From Boothiomyces macroporosus (taxonomy: Eukaryota > Chytridiomycota > Chytridiomycetes > Rhizophydiales > Terramycetaceae), in assembly GCA_027604185.1 (NCBI GenBank), contig JADGKB010000063.1, positions 1 through 64,000 of the forward strand: a DNA stretch of 64,000 nt, in the 5' to 3' direction. Every line of letters starts with the position of its first letter. The first letter of the stretch is position 1. The position numbers and the translations under genes are program-made. This document shows positions 34,301 to 45,364 of this stretch, piece by piece. The notes below the pieces were generated by a model. It made no database searches and was not told the DNA's origin. It saw nothing but the letters and a program-made list of their open reading frames with translations.

Positions 34301-35364
34301 GAATAGTCTCTTTTAGTGAAATATGATCTCCAACCTCCAACTGATGGAGGTTTTGTGATATCAAATTCAAACATAATGCAGAAATCGTCATGTATTCATC
34401 CATGTTATTATCCTCCAAATGTTTCAAACAGACTGATTTGGGGAGTCCAGTCCGCATTAACCTTTTCAAAGCATATTCGCGAGCTAGCGATTCTGCAGTA
34501 TGATTGGACATTGAAAGAGATTTAGTATCTGTCAAACGCATATCCAAAGGCAAATCATCTTCTGGGACATGAATACACAACCAATCTACGGCAGAAGCGA
34601 CATCTGAGCGATAGGTAAGTGCTTCATTAACATGGGCTTCTCTGAATCCCTTCTTTAACAACACTTTTTTCACATAGTTAATATCCATTGATGAGTTGTC
34701 TTCTTTAGTAGGAAGAGAATGCTCCAAATTGGAGCGGATTAATATTTCCAATTTTTCTCGAAGCTCTTTGTTTATGTGCAATTGAGGATAAGCGCTCCAA
34801 GGTTCAATGGGTGTGGTTGAAGTTTCCGGTGCTGGAATACTTGTTACTGGTTTAAATGGATCCGGGGAGTATTCATACGCTACTGTATCCTTATCACACT
34901 CCCTTTTATATCCTTCATACTTTTGCCACAGCTCTCTCTGGGAAGGAGGCAGCAGATTTGAAATATTCAGGTGTGACTTTATCCGATGAAGAGTGTAAGT
35001 GGCACACGAATGCTTTGCGAGTTGTTGTGAGGGATAGAATTCATTCTTTGGCGTGAATTTGATCTTGTCTATCTGTGAGGTTTTCTTGTTTCTTTTCCCC
35101 AAAGTAATTGTGCAAGAGTATCCTTTGGCTTTTTGCTCCTAGTTATTAGCCCAGAGGTACAAATTGATATTCAGGCTTCTCCCACTGCTCTTTTTGACAG
35201 TGCTCGTTTAACAGTACTGCTGGAAGTTTCCCTGTCCAATTCCCAAACAGTTGTTGGCGGATTGGCATTTGCGGCTCTGGTGTTGGTTCTGCCTGCCCTT
35301 TAGATTTCTTGTCCTTTTTATTATCTGCAGGTTTAACTTCCATTTTCTTTTCCTTTTTGCCCAT
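31382..35364 (-). CDS. DHX57: DHX57-like DExH-box RNA helicase (UBA-RWD-DExH)
   Basis: 1283 residues. N-terminus [20 protein letters not shown] is typical of the DHX57/YLR419W group; a UBA-like segment ([19 protein letters not shown], about residues 225-265) and an RWD domain (about 345-450) precede the helicase. Motifs: GETGCGKST (I), DEVHER (II, DEVH), SATIDAD (III), [19 protein letters not shown] (V) and QRRGRAGR (VI), then HA2/OB-fold. Introns 35139-35160, 33379-33400, 32933-32952, 32721-32742, 32196-32218, 31741-31762 (22, 22, 20, 22, 23, 22 nt). Start at ATG 35364: a separate small frame there joins across the first intron, giving the complete N-terminus. Confidence 0.92.
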
Positions 35365-35474
35365 GATATTTTTATATTTTTTTTGGAAGCACAAACTGAC
35401 TCTTTGGACACGTCAGTTTGTGCCAGAAGTATTCAATTAATGGTATTCAGAAATATTGGATTAATTGTATTTTA

Positions 35475-37359
35475 TTAGAATTGGCCATCAAAGCCCATGA
35501 ATCCAGTCAGCAGGAATAGTGGAAAGTACGGCTTTTTTTCAAGCTGTGAACACCAGTTCCATGCACTAGTTAATCTTCCATCAATACAGCTTCCAGCGTC
35601 AAAAAAGTTATCCGCACCGCTACCATCAAAGGCATGTCTGAAAAAGTCGCACAGAATAGCTTTTTTAGCAGTTTCATGAGAGTGGAATGCATCCTCCACA
35701 TATCTTCCAAGTGATGGTTGATTTAGAGTGTCAATTTTTTGGAGTGTGTTCACAATCGGTAGTAAGATTCTATAAATTTGAGTATATTTGTCAATGAACA
35801 TCAATGCATTTGGAACATTATGATCCCCCAAATGAATAACCGAAGACCCAACCCAAGAGCCTACTTTTTGCTGAGCGCGGTGCAGAATGGTGTGCATCAT
35901 TCTACTAACTCTTGGAGCAGCTTGAAATTAATAAAAGAATTACCTTGCACTCGATTCAATCCTTGGCCAGTGTCTCTCAATCTGTAATAATTTGATTCTT
36001 CCAGCAAGTCGTCTTCTGCGAATGTCCACAACTTGAACATATCAGAGTTAATCATTACTTACCATGCAAAACCTCTCTCCAAAGAGACAGAGATTGAAGT
36101 ACATATTGATACTGCTTTTCATGTCCATGTGATAATCTAGCACCTTCTCGTCCTGCTTGAATAGCCAAAGAAAAGTCCTTTTCGTATGATTTGGGATCAA
36201 AATACTTTTTCAAGTAGTAAATCATTTTTTCGCACGGATCTCGATTAGTCCTACATTAGAGGAATGTACCTCAAAAATGAATTGTTATCACCAATCGAGT
36301 ACAAGCATTGGCGAATAATTTCAGGGTCCAGACCTTGTCTTCCATATTTCTTTGCCAGGTATTCAATAGCCTTTTCTTTCTTTCTAATTTCTGCCTGAAC
36401 TTCGTTTCTCTTTTTCCCTTCGTCGATAATTTCCATTGTTGCGATTTCAATTAATTCGTCTTTTAGTACATCCAATCCTCCTTTTGCTTCCAAAGTATTG
36501 AACACTGTTTTGATTGGCTTTACGCACTGGAAAGAGAGCATTTCCTGTACTTCTCTGATCTGGGAATCCTGCAAGAGATAAACCAGCTTTCCATAAGTAG
36601 ATCTCATCTTTTCGGGGTTCATGATTTTATGTCTTCTCCCTAGTTCGAAAATATCTTGAAAGAATTCCGCATTGGTTTCAAAATCCCTGTCTTTGAATAG
36701 TTCCTGTCCAGCGTTATAATCAGCAGCAAGCACCAAGCCGGAAAGAATAGAACACAATTCCTTAATTTGCATTACAATGCGCTTGCTTTTGCTTCCATAA
36801 ACAATCACGTCAATCTTGTCTGTATATTCACATACATTCAATCCAGCTTCCAATAATCTGAGATATTTTCTTTCTTCATATGTCAAACGCAATGGGATAA
36901 ACTTTGATCTTTCCACAAAATCACTTACAGTCGCTGAGCCTCTAGGAATTTGATTCAAAAAATCTTCCGCTGTTTCAGTGTCGTTCAGTTCATTCAACGA
37001 AGTACCTGAGCTTGATTTCTTTGAACTGAATACTCGCATAATACTTGCTTTTAAGGATTTCTTTTCTTCTGTTTCAACAGGTTTTAGTCTTTTGACAGTG
37101 TGCTTTGTCCTGGTTCCTTTCCTATGCTGACCTGCAAAACATACCTCGCAATAGTCTATGTGAAATAGAATATACCATCAGTGCATTGTTCGCAAAATAC
37201 TACCGCTGGTTGGTCAGTACATTCAACGCAATAACCTTGAACGGTTTTTGTTTCTTGCATCTCTTCATCATTACTCACTTGAATTTCTTGAACTTGGCCG
37301 TTCATTATGGAATCCAAATTAACTCTGGAATTATTTTGTTCCTTGTCTTTTTGAACCAT
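35475..37359 (-). CDS. B-box zinc finger plus DUF2009 (UPF0652) protein
   Basis: 600 residues. N-terminal B-box: GYCVECTDQPAVVFCEQCTD, then DYCEVCFAGQHRKGTRTKH across the first intron. The DUF2009 region covers the rest: LAADYNAGQELFKDRDFETN, GRRHKIMNPEKMRSTYGKL, YSIGDNNSFLR, AEDDLLEESNYYRLRDTGQG, HLGDHNVPNALMFIDKYTQ. The family is conserved from protists to plants and fungi; its role is not known. Introns 37156-37175 (20), 36251-36269 (19), 36043-36062 (20, ending TG) and 35921-35943 (23). Confidence 0.9.
36043..36062 (-). other. GT-TG intron (20 nt) in the DUF2009 gene
   Basis: Starts GTAAGTAAT, ends GATTAACTCTG. Exact removal yields WREVLHDMFKLWTFAEDDLL, a strongly conserved DUF2009 block. 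The next AG (31 nt) gives a wrong frame. The 3' end is identical over 11 bases to that of the desaturase intron at 20303-20322. Confidence 0.8.
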
Positions 37360-37755
37360 TCAAGAAATCGCGAAACTTTTTTTTTCCAACCACCAATTGA
37401 TCAAAGAATCCCAATAACCAGGGTTCGAATTAGTCAAGTATCCAGCAGTATTCCTTTGAGGTCTAATTTTCAGAGTTCAAATTCTCTGGAGTGCTCATAT
37501 GACACTAGTTACTAGCAGTGTTCAACCGCATCGCCATGTTTAGATGAGTATCTGATAAGTAGCGCCGATCGTGTGAGTTCAGGCAACCAGTCTAATATTT
37601 TTCTTTTGCAATAAATAGCTGGGTAATAACCAACGATTATTTCATTTACAATTCACTTGCTTCCATAACTAAATTGTACTGCTTCATGTTTTGCGCTAAA
37701 TTGTCATCTTTGATGTTGTGTGGCTTCACGATTAAACACACCAAATTCTTTACAA
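37360..37755. other. Divergent intergenic region
   Basis: 396 bases between the DUF2009 and severin start codons. It contains a T-loop-like GGTTCGAATT around 37421 without the paired stem of a tRNA. No repeat or coding stretch seen; presumably the two promoters. Confidence 0.45.
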
Positions 37756-38921
37756 ATGAAACCACAAGTAGTCGGTAATCTTTTCTAATATCAGACTTTT
37801 CTGATAGCAACATTGCTAACCTTGGAACCGAGCTCGAAAAGAAAGTAAAGCTAAGTGCCGCTCAAACTGAAGAAGCGTGGAAAGATGTCGGAAAGCAAGA
37901 AGGATTGTGGGTATGGAGAATCGAAAACTTTAAAGTAATTCCAGTGCCTAAAGAAAGCTATGGATTGTTCTACGGTGGCGATTCCTACATTGTTTTGCAC
38001 GTAAATCAGTCTTTAATTTAGACTTATAAACTTCCTGATGGCCCAAAGTTGTACCATGATGTTCACTTTTGGCTCGGTCAAGAAACTACACAAGATGAAG
38101 CTGGTACTGCTGCCTACAAGACTGTGGAATTGGATGGTATTATTCTTCTAACATAGATTTCTTGTTGGGAATCCCAGTTCAACACAGAGAAGTACAAGGA
38201 TATGAAAGCCCATTGTTTGTTTCTTACTTTAAACAGTTGCGAGTGCTAAAAGGAGGAGTTGCTTCTGGCTTTAAGCATGTTGAAGAAAAGGAATACAAGA
38301 CAAGACTCTTGAGAATCAACGTTGAACAGAAAACCACTACTATTCGCGAAGTCCCACTAGGATTGAACTCTCTGAACAGAGGCGATGTCTTTGTAGTAGA
38401 TGCTGGCTTGACCATTATTCAATGGAATGGAAGCAAGAGCAATGGTCATGAAAAGAACAAAGCTATGGAATTTACTAGGGCTCTAGTTGGAGAAAGACCA
38501 AAAGCGAAAATCACTGTTTATGGTACTATTTGTTAATGTAGATGAAGGCGATACCGATGCAGGACCATTTTGGGCATTTATTGGAGAAAGAGGAACCGTC
38601 CCAGAAGAAAACAAAGTAGAAGAAAAGCCATTCAAAAAGCTTTTACTCTGTGTCTCTGATAGCACTGGTCCATTGAAAACCACTGTTGTTGCAACTGACA
38701 AATTCAAAAGGGACCAACTAAAGACCGAGGACGTGTTTATCCTTGATGTAGAAAACCAAGTATATGTCTGGATCGGAAAGGGAGCAACAAAGCAAGAAAA
38801 GAATGAAGGATTCAATATCGCAATCAAGTACTTGAATGAACAAGGAAGAAACAAAATCCCAATCTCTCGTATTCTTGAAGGCGGCGAAAATCAAGTATTC
38901 GAAGCTTACTTTGACAAATAA
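37756..38921 (+). CDS. Severin/fragmin-type gelsolin (three gelsolin repeats)
   Basis: 361 residues, the size of three-repeat severin, fragmin and CapG; calcium-regulated actin filament severing or capping in the cytosol. Repeat 1: [51 protein letters not shown]. Repeat 2: [20 protein letters not shown]. Repeat 3: [20 protein letters not shown], followed by [17 protein letters not shown]. Introns 37775-37794, 38001-38021, 38137-38156, 38523-38541 (20, 21, 20, 19 nt). The first exon encodes only six codons and one base. Gelsolin proteins are known from early-diverging fungi and other eukaryotes but are generally missing from Dikarya. Confidence 0.94.
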
Positions 38922-39011
38922 ATCTCGTTTTGAATTTTCAAAAATGTGTGTTCTGCTCTATATATTTTATTCAGAGATACCCTCCTTGTCTGGACAATAG
39001 AATTATAGTGT

Positions 39012-39076
39012 CTCGTGGTGCTGATAAGAAGATCCATACGTATTTAGATCCTCGTGGTGCTGATAAGAAGATCCAT
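39012..39076 (+). repeat. Two copies of a 26-bp direct repeat
   Basis: Identical 26-base copies beginning CTCGTGGTGCTGATAAGAAG at 39012-39037 and 39051-39076, 39 bases apart, in the short region between severin and BCD1. It may lie in the 5' UTR of BCD1, ending 31 bases before its ATG. Confidence 0.85.
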
Positions 39077-39107
39077 TTATCTTGTGTACAGAATTTATTT
39101 TTTTTTC

Positions 39108-39865
39108 ATGTCTTGCCAAATTCCAGAATGTGAAAATGAATCCAAATACAAGTGCCCAAAGTGCTTTTTTAGAACTTGTTCATTAGACTGTACAAAGAAA
39201 CATAAAGCGGATTGCTCAATGCAAAGAGAAAAAACAAATTACATTTCAAAGTCTAAAATGAATGTAAACACACTAACTAGTGATTACAGTTTCCTGATGG
39301 AAGTAGGGAGAATCAATGATAACGCAAAGCGATTTCCGAACGAAAAGAAAAAGGAATTCATGATCCGATTAGCTAATCAAAGAATGATTGACTTGAAACT
39401 GATGCCAGTTGGAATGCATAGACAGAAACTAAACAAAACGTTTTACAAGAAGGGATTTAATTGGACGATTGAAATAGTATTTAATAACCAGAAATATTAC
39501 AAGTTAAAGAGTGAAGAAACTGTGTTGCTTGACGTATTAAATGAAATGAATGCTGAATTGAAATCAAACGCAAAATATTTATATTTAAAACAAAAGGTAT
39601 TTTGATTCTAATTTAGAATGGCTTAATAGAACTGGACTTGGATCAAGATTTGAATTTCAATCTCAAAGCCACAGAGATTATAGAATTCCCAACTTTAATT
39701 TTATCAACTGTTGAATTAGGCTCCATTAGAAAGGACTTGTACTCTGACAAGCAATCTGAAATACAGACAGAATTAAAGTCGGAAAAGTCTGAAAACCAAA
39801 TACAAGCAGAAAAGTCTGAGTTGGAATCCGAAAGCAGCGCCGAAGATGGTGAATTATCCGAATAA
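39108..39865 (+). CDS. BCD1: HIT-type zinc finger protein, box C/D snoRNP assembly factor Bcd1
   Basis: 245 residues. N-terminal zf-HIT: CENESKYKCPKCFFRTCSLD followed by CTKKHKADC, eight Cys/His ligands. The rest has the Bcd1/ZNHIT6 pattern: KLMPVGMHRQKLNKTFYKK, a beta-rich WTIEIVFNNQKYYKL and the late IIEFPTLIL motif. C-terminal tail is a run of Ser/Glu/Lys repeats (LKSEKSENQIQAEKSELES), acidic. Bcd1 loads Nop58 and stabilises box C/D snoRNAs in the nucleus. One 20-nt intron at 39597-39616. Confidence 0.88.
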
Positions 39866-39980
39866 TATATTTATAGTTCAATGTTAAAAGCACCGCCTTT
39901 ACTCCTATAACCTTAAAATAAAGTAAACCTTAATTACTCGCAATTTTTCTAATTTGAAATCGCGATCTTTTTTTTCAAAA

Positions 39981-42900
39981 ATGACTTGGAAATCAAATCG
40001 TTTTAGAGAGTTGAATGAATTGATCGTAAAGTGCATCCAGAATAACGATCTCCAAAATAAGCAACTGCAGGAATTAAATCCAGAAGATTTGCAGTTCAAT
40101 AAACCCAAACCATTCCAAAAAGTAATTCTGGAAGGACAAGAAATCAAGGTATCTGAGCAGTATCTTCAAGGTATTTTTATTTTAACTATAAGGTTAAAAA
40201 ATATTAACATAGGTGTAACCAGAGTATCAAAGATGATTGAGAATGATGATATCAGTGAACTGTACAATTACAGTTTAGCAGACAACTCCTTTGGGAATGT
40301 ATCTCCTACAGAAATCTGCATCCTGATTAATTACATGGAAAGAGAGGCTTTACTGGTGATTATTGAAAATCTGGTCTTGTTCCAATTCAATTTCAAACCT
40401 CCAGTAGTTAATTTGATCAACACTCTGTTGGAAAACAGCAAAAAACTTGACGAACTGAAATTAAACGAAAATGAATCCACAAACCAGAAAAGAGATGAAC
40501 TTTTCAAATTGGGAATTACAGAACGGGAAATTGCTTTGCTGGAACAACGTTTAAAAAGAGAATCAAATTTGATTAAAATTCTACTTTTGAAAATCAAAAA
40601 GTTTGGATTCTCTATTGATGAAATCAGCTACATTTTAGACAAGATTACGGACGAATTCAAGTTTATTTTGATTTGTAATTTGAAGTTGGAACTTTCCTTA
40701 AAACCAAAGATGAAGGATCAACCGCTTTTACTTGCACTTGCAATCAGTACAGATGACAATGACCTCAAGAGACAGCTGAACATCAATTTCAACTATTTCC
40801 AAATTTATCTTCAAGAAAAAGAAGATGAATTGGAAAAAGAATTGCTGGAAAATTACAAGTTGATTTTATCAGAATTTATCACCAGTTATGTGTGTGTCTT
40901 TAAAAAGACATTTAGACAAATTATCGCTAGGGATCAGGACTTGTCGAATACTGATGCACCAGAGACTCAGTGGGAGCAATTATTGAATCTAATATCTGGC
41001 ATTTACAAAGACAGACCAGATTCAGCTATCCATTGGTGGACTGAAACTGATTTGTTCCAATTCATTAGATTGGCTGCAGATGTTTGGACTCCTAGGTTTC
41101 TGGTACTATTCCTAAAAACTATCTGCAGTTTAGCATCTGGTCAAATATGTGCTAATAACGTTCATCAAATTCTCAATCTGGACAATAATGGGCAATTTGG
41201 GAATATTACATGGGGAAATTTCTTTAGAACTTTAAACTCCTATTTAGAAAGATTAGGACAGAACGAAAATATGGAGTTATCCCCTACAGAAACATCTATT
41301 ATTCTTGTATTTTTAGATTTGGTAGGGACAGTTGTGAAATACTCTACCAGCTGCAGAAGAATTTTATGTGAAAATCAAAATTACCGTGCATTGGATACGC
41401 TATTTCTGCTATTGATCAAGAGGCTTCCAATCGATCTAAAAGCTGCACTTTTACATACTATCAGTTGTTTTTGCGAGCCTTCATTAGAATGGAGTGAAAA
41501 TTCTAGCCAGGTGTGGTACTTGTTGGAAACCTGTCAAATTATACCGCAAAAGGATCATTTAGGATTATTATTTGACATCAAGGAAATTGAAACTAGCCAG
41601 CAAACTTATCCAGAAACCTTAGCCTTTTTAAATCTCATTTGCAATTTAGTTCAGTGCAAATCTGCAAATATTTATGAAACGTTAGGGGAGCCAGAACGAT
41701 TGGGAGGAATAAGACCGTATCTGGCATTCATTATAGATGAAATATTTCTTAAAATTGACGAGAGACCATTTTCTGATGGAAAGGAGAGATGGAAAATATA
41801 CACCAAATGCTTGGAGATATTTAATCATTGTCTAGAGCAGTTTGAAATGGAATCTGTACTCGGTTATATCACTAATCCGATTCAAGATGCCGGAAACAAT
41901 GTTTCACCTTTACGAGTGTTGGGATTATCTCCAGGATTTGAAATAATAATCAGAGTACTATCTGGGTCAAAACTTGCCCAAAAGTTATTTGAAATTATCG
42001 AAACTGAAATTGGTTATTCGGCGATCAAGGAAGCAGTATATCAGGCATTGAAGATTGTTTACTACATGTTCAATACACACAAGACATTTTTGGAAGTTAT
42101 TTGTCCAGGAATCGTGGAGCACAAGGAAGCATTTATTGTTGGATTGCCTATATCGATGAGTGGTATTGATACTCTATTGGCATCCCAAACTGCAACTATC
42201 ACTAAAATTGCTACATTTGTAAATAGTGAAGATGAAATTTTGTGTTTGATTGCAATGTCAATCATCAATTTGCTTTCTCAAAGTCCTCTTTTCTCTGGTG
42301 TAGATTCCTATGATTCTCAAACCAACCGATTAGTTGGAATTATACAGTCTTCTGAATACAGTGACCAAATTCTTCAGGGATTCATTGATAGACTGTCAGT
42401 TGACGGGATTGAGAATAATAATCAAGAAAATTACCAGCAACCTACAGCAAGCGGCTACCATTTTGATATCTCAGCTTTTAGACATTCTTACAACCACTCG
42501 ATTCGACTTGTAATTCTCGACCTGTTAATTTGGAATGTTTCAATTCAAAGTTCATCAAACATTGCACATTTCCTACTTGGACTAAAGTCAAAGGCAAAAG
42601 AAATAGAGGCTCGATCCAAAGAAAATACATGTCTGTCGGTGATTGTCGGGCTATTAAACAACGAAGATTCAGATTCGATATATCTCACCCACCCACAACT
42701 AGCTGAAAAATGCCTCCATCTGATTTATTTGGTTTGCTTTGATCAAAAAACCAGCACTCAGGCACTCCGATTTCTTCGTAATGAATGTGATTTCTTTGCT
42801 AAACAAATATCTCTATTCAAGATGGTTGTCGACGATGACAATGTCGAAAATATTGATCTTCAAGTTAGTCGGTTACACCAATGTGCATGGCTTTTGCAGA

Positions 42901-45307
42901 TTCTGGCTTTGGAGCTCCATGTTACCGCTTTATCGGAACAAAGAGCAACAAGCCAAAGAATTATTGGATTGTTATTCAACATGTCCAGCATTAATGGGTT
43001 GATATGGAATTCTGAAGAGTACCCACATGAATATGAACAAATTTCAACAAAACTTGTGTCGATGTTGGATTCACTCAATTTTAGAGGAAGTCAAATGCCA
43101 ATAACTGATCTTTCACAAACTGTATTCAATGATTTTTCTTTGGCAGAGTTCATGAAAGCAGATGAACATGGAGCCGAAATTTTCAATGTATCTGCAATTT
43201 ATTTTGCGTTCTTGATGCGCATTGACTTTATGGAAAAGGCAGGATCGATTATCCAAGCTGGAGGAAGATTGGCTGCTCAGGAGCAAGCGTCTGAACTGTT
43301 AAATATCATCATTGAAAAGAACGATTTACAAAAACTTAATTATGCAAGATTCCATGTGTCCGAGGCTTGGTGTAAGCTAATAAGAATATCAGTAAAATGC
43401 TATTCTGATATTTTCCCAGCCGAATTACTTGAAAGAAGAATATTTGAAATATTGACAAAATTATTCAAGAAGGTCAATCATGATTCCAGTACTTTGTGTG
43501 TCGGTGCCGGTCCATCTCAGGTTGCAGTATCACTAATTTCACAATTACTCGCTGATAAAAAGTCTCGTTTAGTTATTGGTATCAAAGACAATTTTGCATT
43601 AGCTTCTCTGGATACTTTCCATTCGGATATTTTGAAAGGAATTTTAGCATGTATTACCAATGAATCATCTTCCACTGCAATCAGAGGAAATTACTACATT
43701 GCTTTAATCAGATTGATCACTTACATCAAACCAAACGCTGCAGCAGATGCAAGCCAGCCAAAGATAGCTGACGATGCGCTGTATCAAGCAGCATCGTTTA
43801 TCTTTAAAGAATCCAGCAATTTTTGGGAACATATTTGCAGAGATGCATCTGATTCGGAATATATTTGGCAAACTTTAGCTTTTACCGCACTTACGGAGCT
43901 TTGCGCACTAGGAAATTGGTACTACACGAATTCATTCCACTCCCCACATCCTATGCTTAGTTTCTTGTCTCATAGAAACTTTTTAGGTAATTATATCCAG
44001 ACCATTAAGCAAATCGATGATAAGCATCTATGTGATGTTATTTTGAACTCAAGTATCTATATTTTAATCCAGGGAATGATAATGACGTCAACCGCTATGT
44101 TTTTGAAACGAAAATGAGCTTCCTTAAAAGACTAGCCGAATCGAAAACTGGCGCGGAGGGTTTACTTGAACACAATTTGCTCGAAACTCTGACAGAATGC
44201 CGATATCTTGATCAAATTCCAAAATATGATGTAGGAAAGGATTCGATGTTTGAAGATAATTCAGTATTTTTGTACAATGGCATCATCAAACACACCTTTG
44301 AATTAGTTGTAATGACACTATCGCACTTTAGTTCGGAAAATGTCACTGTGGTAAAAAAGGCCATTAGTTTCCTACTAGCTCATCACGGCAGTATTCTAAC
44401 CTTGATCAAAAATTCTTGTGAATTTTTGAGTCTTTCCTCAATGAAACATTTGAAATTAATCACTGGACTATTTTCTTGGATTGGGCATCAACTGAACTTT
44501 ATTCACACACCAGTAATGATTTTTAATATTAGTTCCCTGGACCAGGACTAAATACCTTTTACTCAATTCTAACCCATGTATTGGAAACCTTTTCTGGCGC
44601 AAAATGGCATGCAAAAATCGAACCGGTAGAAGATGTTGAAAGGGTCAAGGACCATATTTACCTTCCGTTTTTTGTGGCAGGAACCAAAAGAACTGTTTTT
44701 GCTGAAGAAGTGCTCTACTTGTCTGAACAAATTTGCAGAAACATTCTTCTTTTCCTGCAAGTGAAACCAATTCCGCATACTTTGAAAACGCAACACAAAG
44801 GTACTAATTGTTAACATAGAATCACCTCTTGGCACTATTGTTTTCACATCTCTCTTGAGCTATAGTTCTGAGCAAATCATACACTTGGTAAACGAAATGA
44901 AGAATATCGAGAACAAAATTACCGAACTGGACCAAGTCCCAGTTGAAGAGATTAATGAAGTTTCAAGAATTGAGAATGAAAAGATTTTTGCTGAAGCAAG
45001 CTTGACAGCAAGACAGGAAATGTACAAGATCAAAATATCAGAATCAATGGTTTATGTGAAAAACAAAATTGGATTATTATTTAGTACTTTGGATTTAAGT
45101 GTAGATGTTGTTGAAATGTCTTGTATACTGTTGCTAAAGAATTTAAGAAATGGCAAAACTCAAGTTGACCCAACTCAAACTATTAGTGCTATTGAAAAAC
45201 TACAAACTTTAAATTTGGTAAGTCGAGAATAACTATAGAATTCATATATATCCGAGGACAGTATTGGACTACTGAAAATGGCGGGAAGACTTCTTGGACA
45301 ACAATAA
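39981..45307 (+). CDS. NUP192: Inner-ring nucleoporin Nup192/Nup205
   Basis: About 1734 residues of alpha-solenoid, the size of the family. Diagnostic segments: SPTEICILINYMEREALLVI, the TWGNFFRTLNSYLERLG block, AFLNLICNLVQ, VNRYVFETKMSFLKRLAESK, and a conserved C-terminus ending SEDSIGLLKMAGRLLGQQ. Introns: 40171-40212 (42 nt, or two of 22 and 20 nt), 44053-44072 (20), 44513-44532 (20), 44801-44819 (19) and 45218-45238 (21). The last intron sits before a 23-codon final exon that completes the known C-terminus. The start is ATG 39981. The first 3.8 kb contain only the one 42-nt gap; the introns cluster at the two ends. Confidence 0.93.
40171..40212 (+). other. Two abutting mini-introns or one 42-nt intron
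   Basis: 40171-40192 (22 nt: GT, TTTAAC, ends ATAAG) is followed with no exon by 40193-40212 (20 nt: GT, ATTAAC, ends ATAG). Removal of both joins YLQ to GVTRVSKM in frame. Removing only the first or only the second breaks the frame. The whole 42 bases are stop-free if retained in frame, so retention cannot be excluded. Confidence 0.5.
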
Positions 45308-45364
45308 ACAATGTCGTCTATAAGTGCATATTTATTATCATGAGTGTACAATACGATATTCAGA

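Noticed and set aside
37405..37440. tRNA-like T-loop GGTTCGAATT
   Set aside because: The flanking bases do not form the five-pair T stem and no acceptor or anticodon arms line up.
39054..39133. Short open frame with repeated RGADKKIH before BCD1
   Set aside because: It is just the translation of the 26-bp direct repeat; no ATG context or composition supports a gene.
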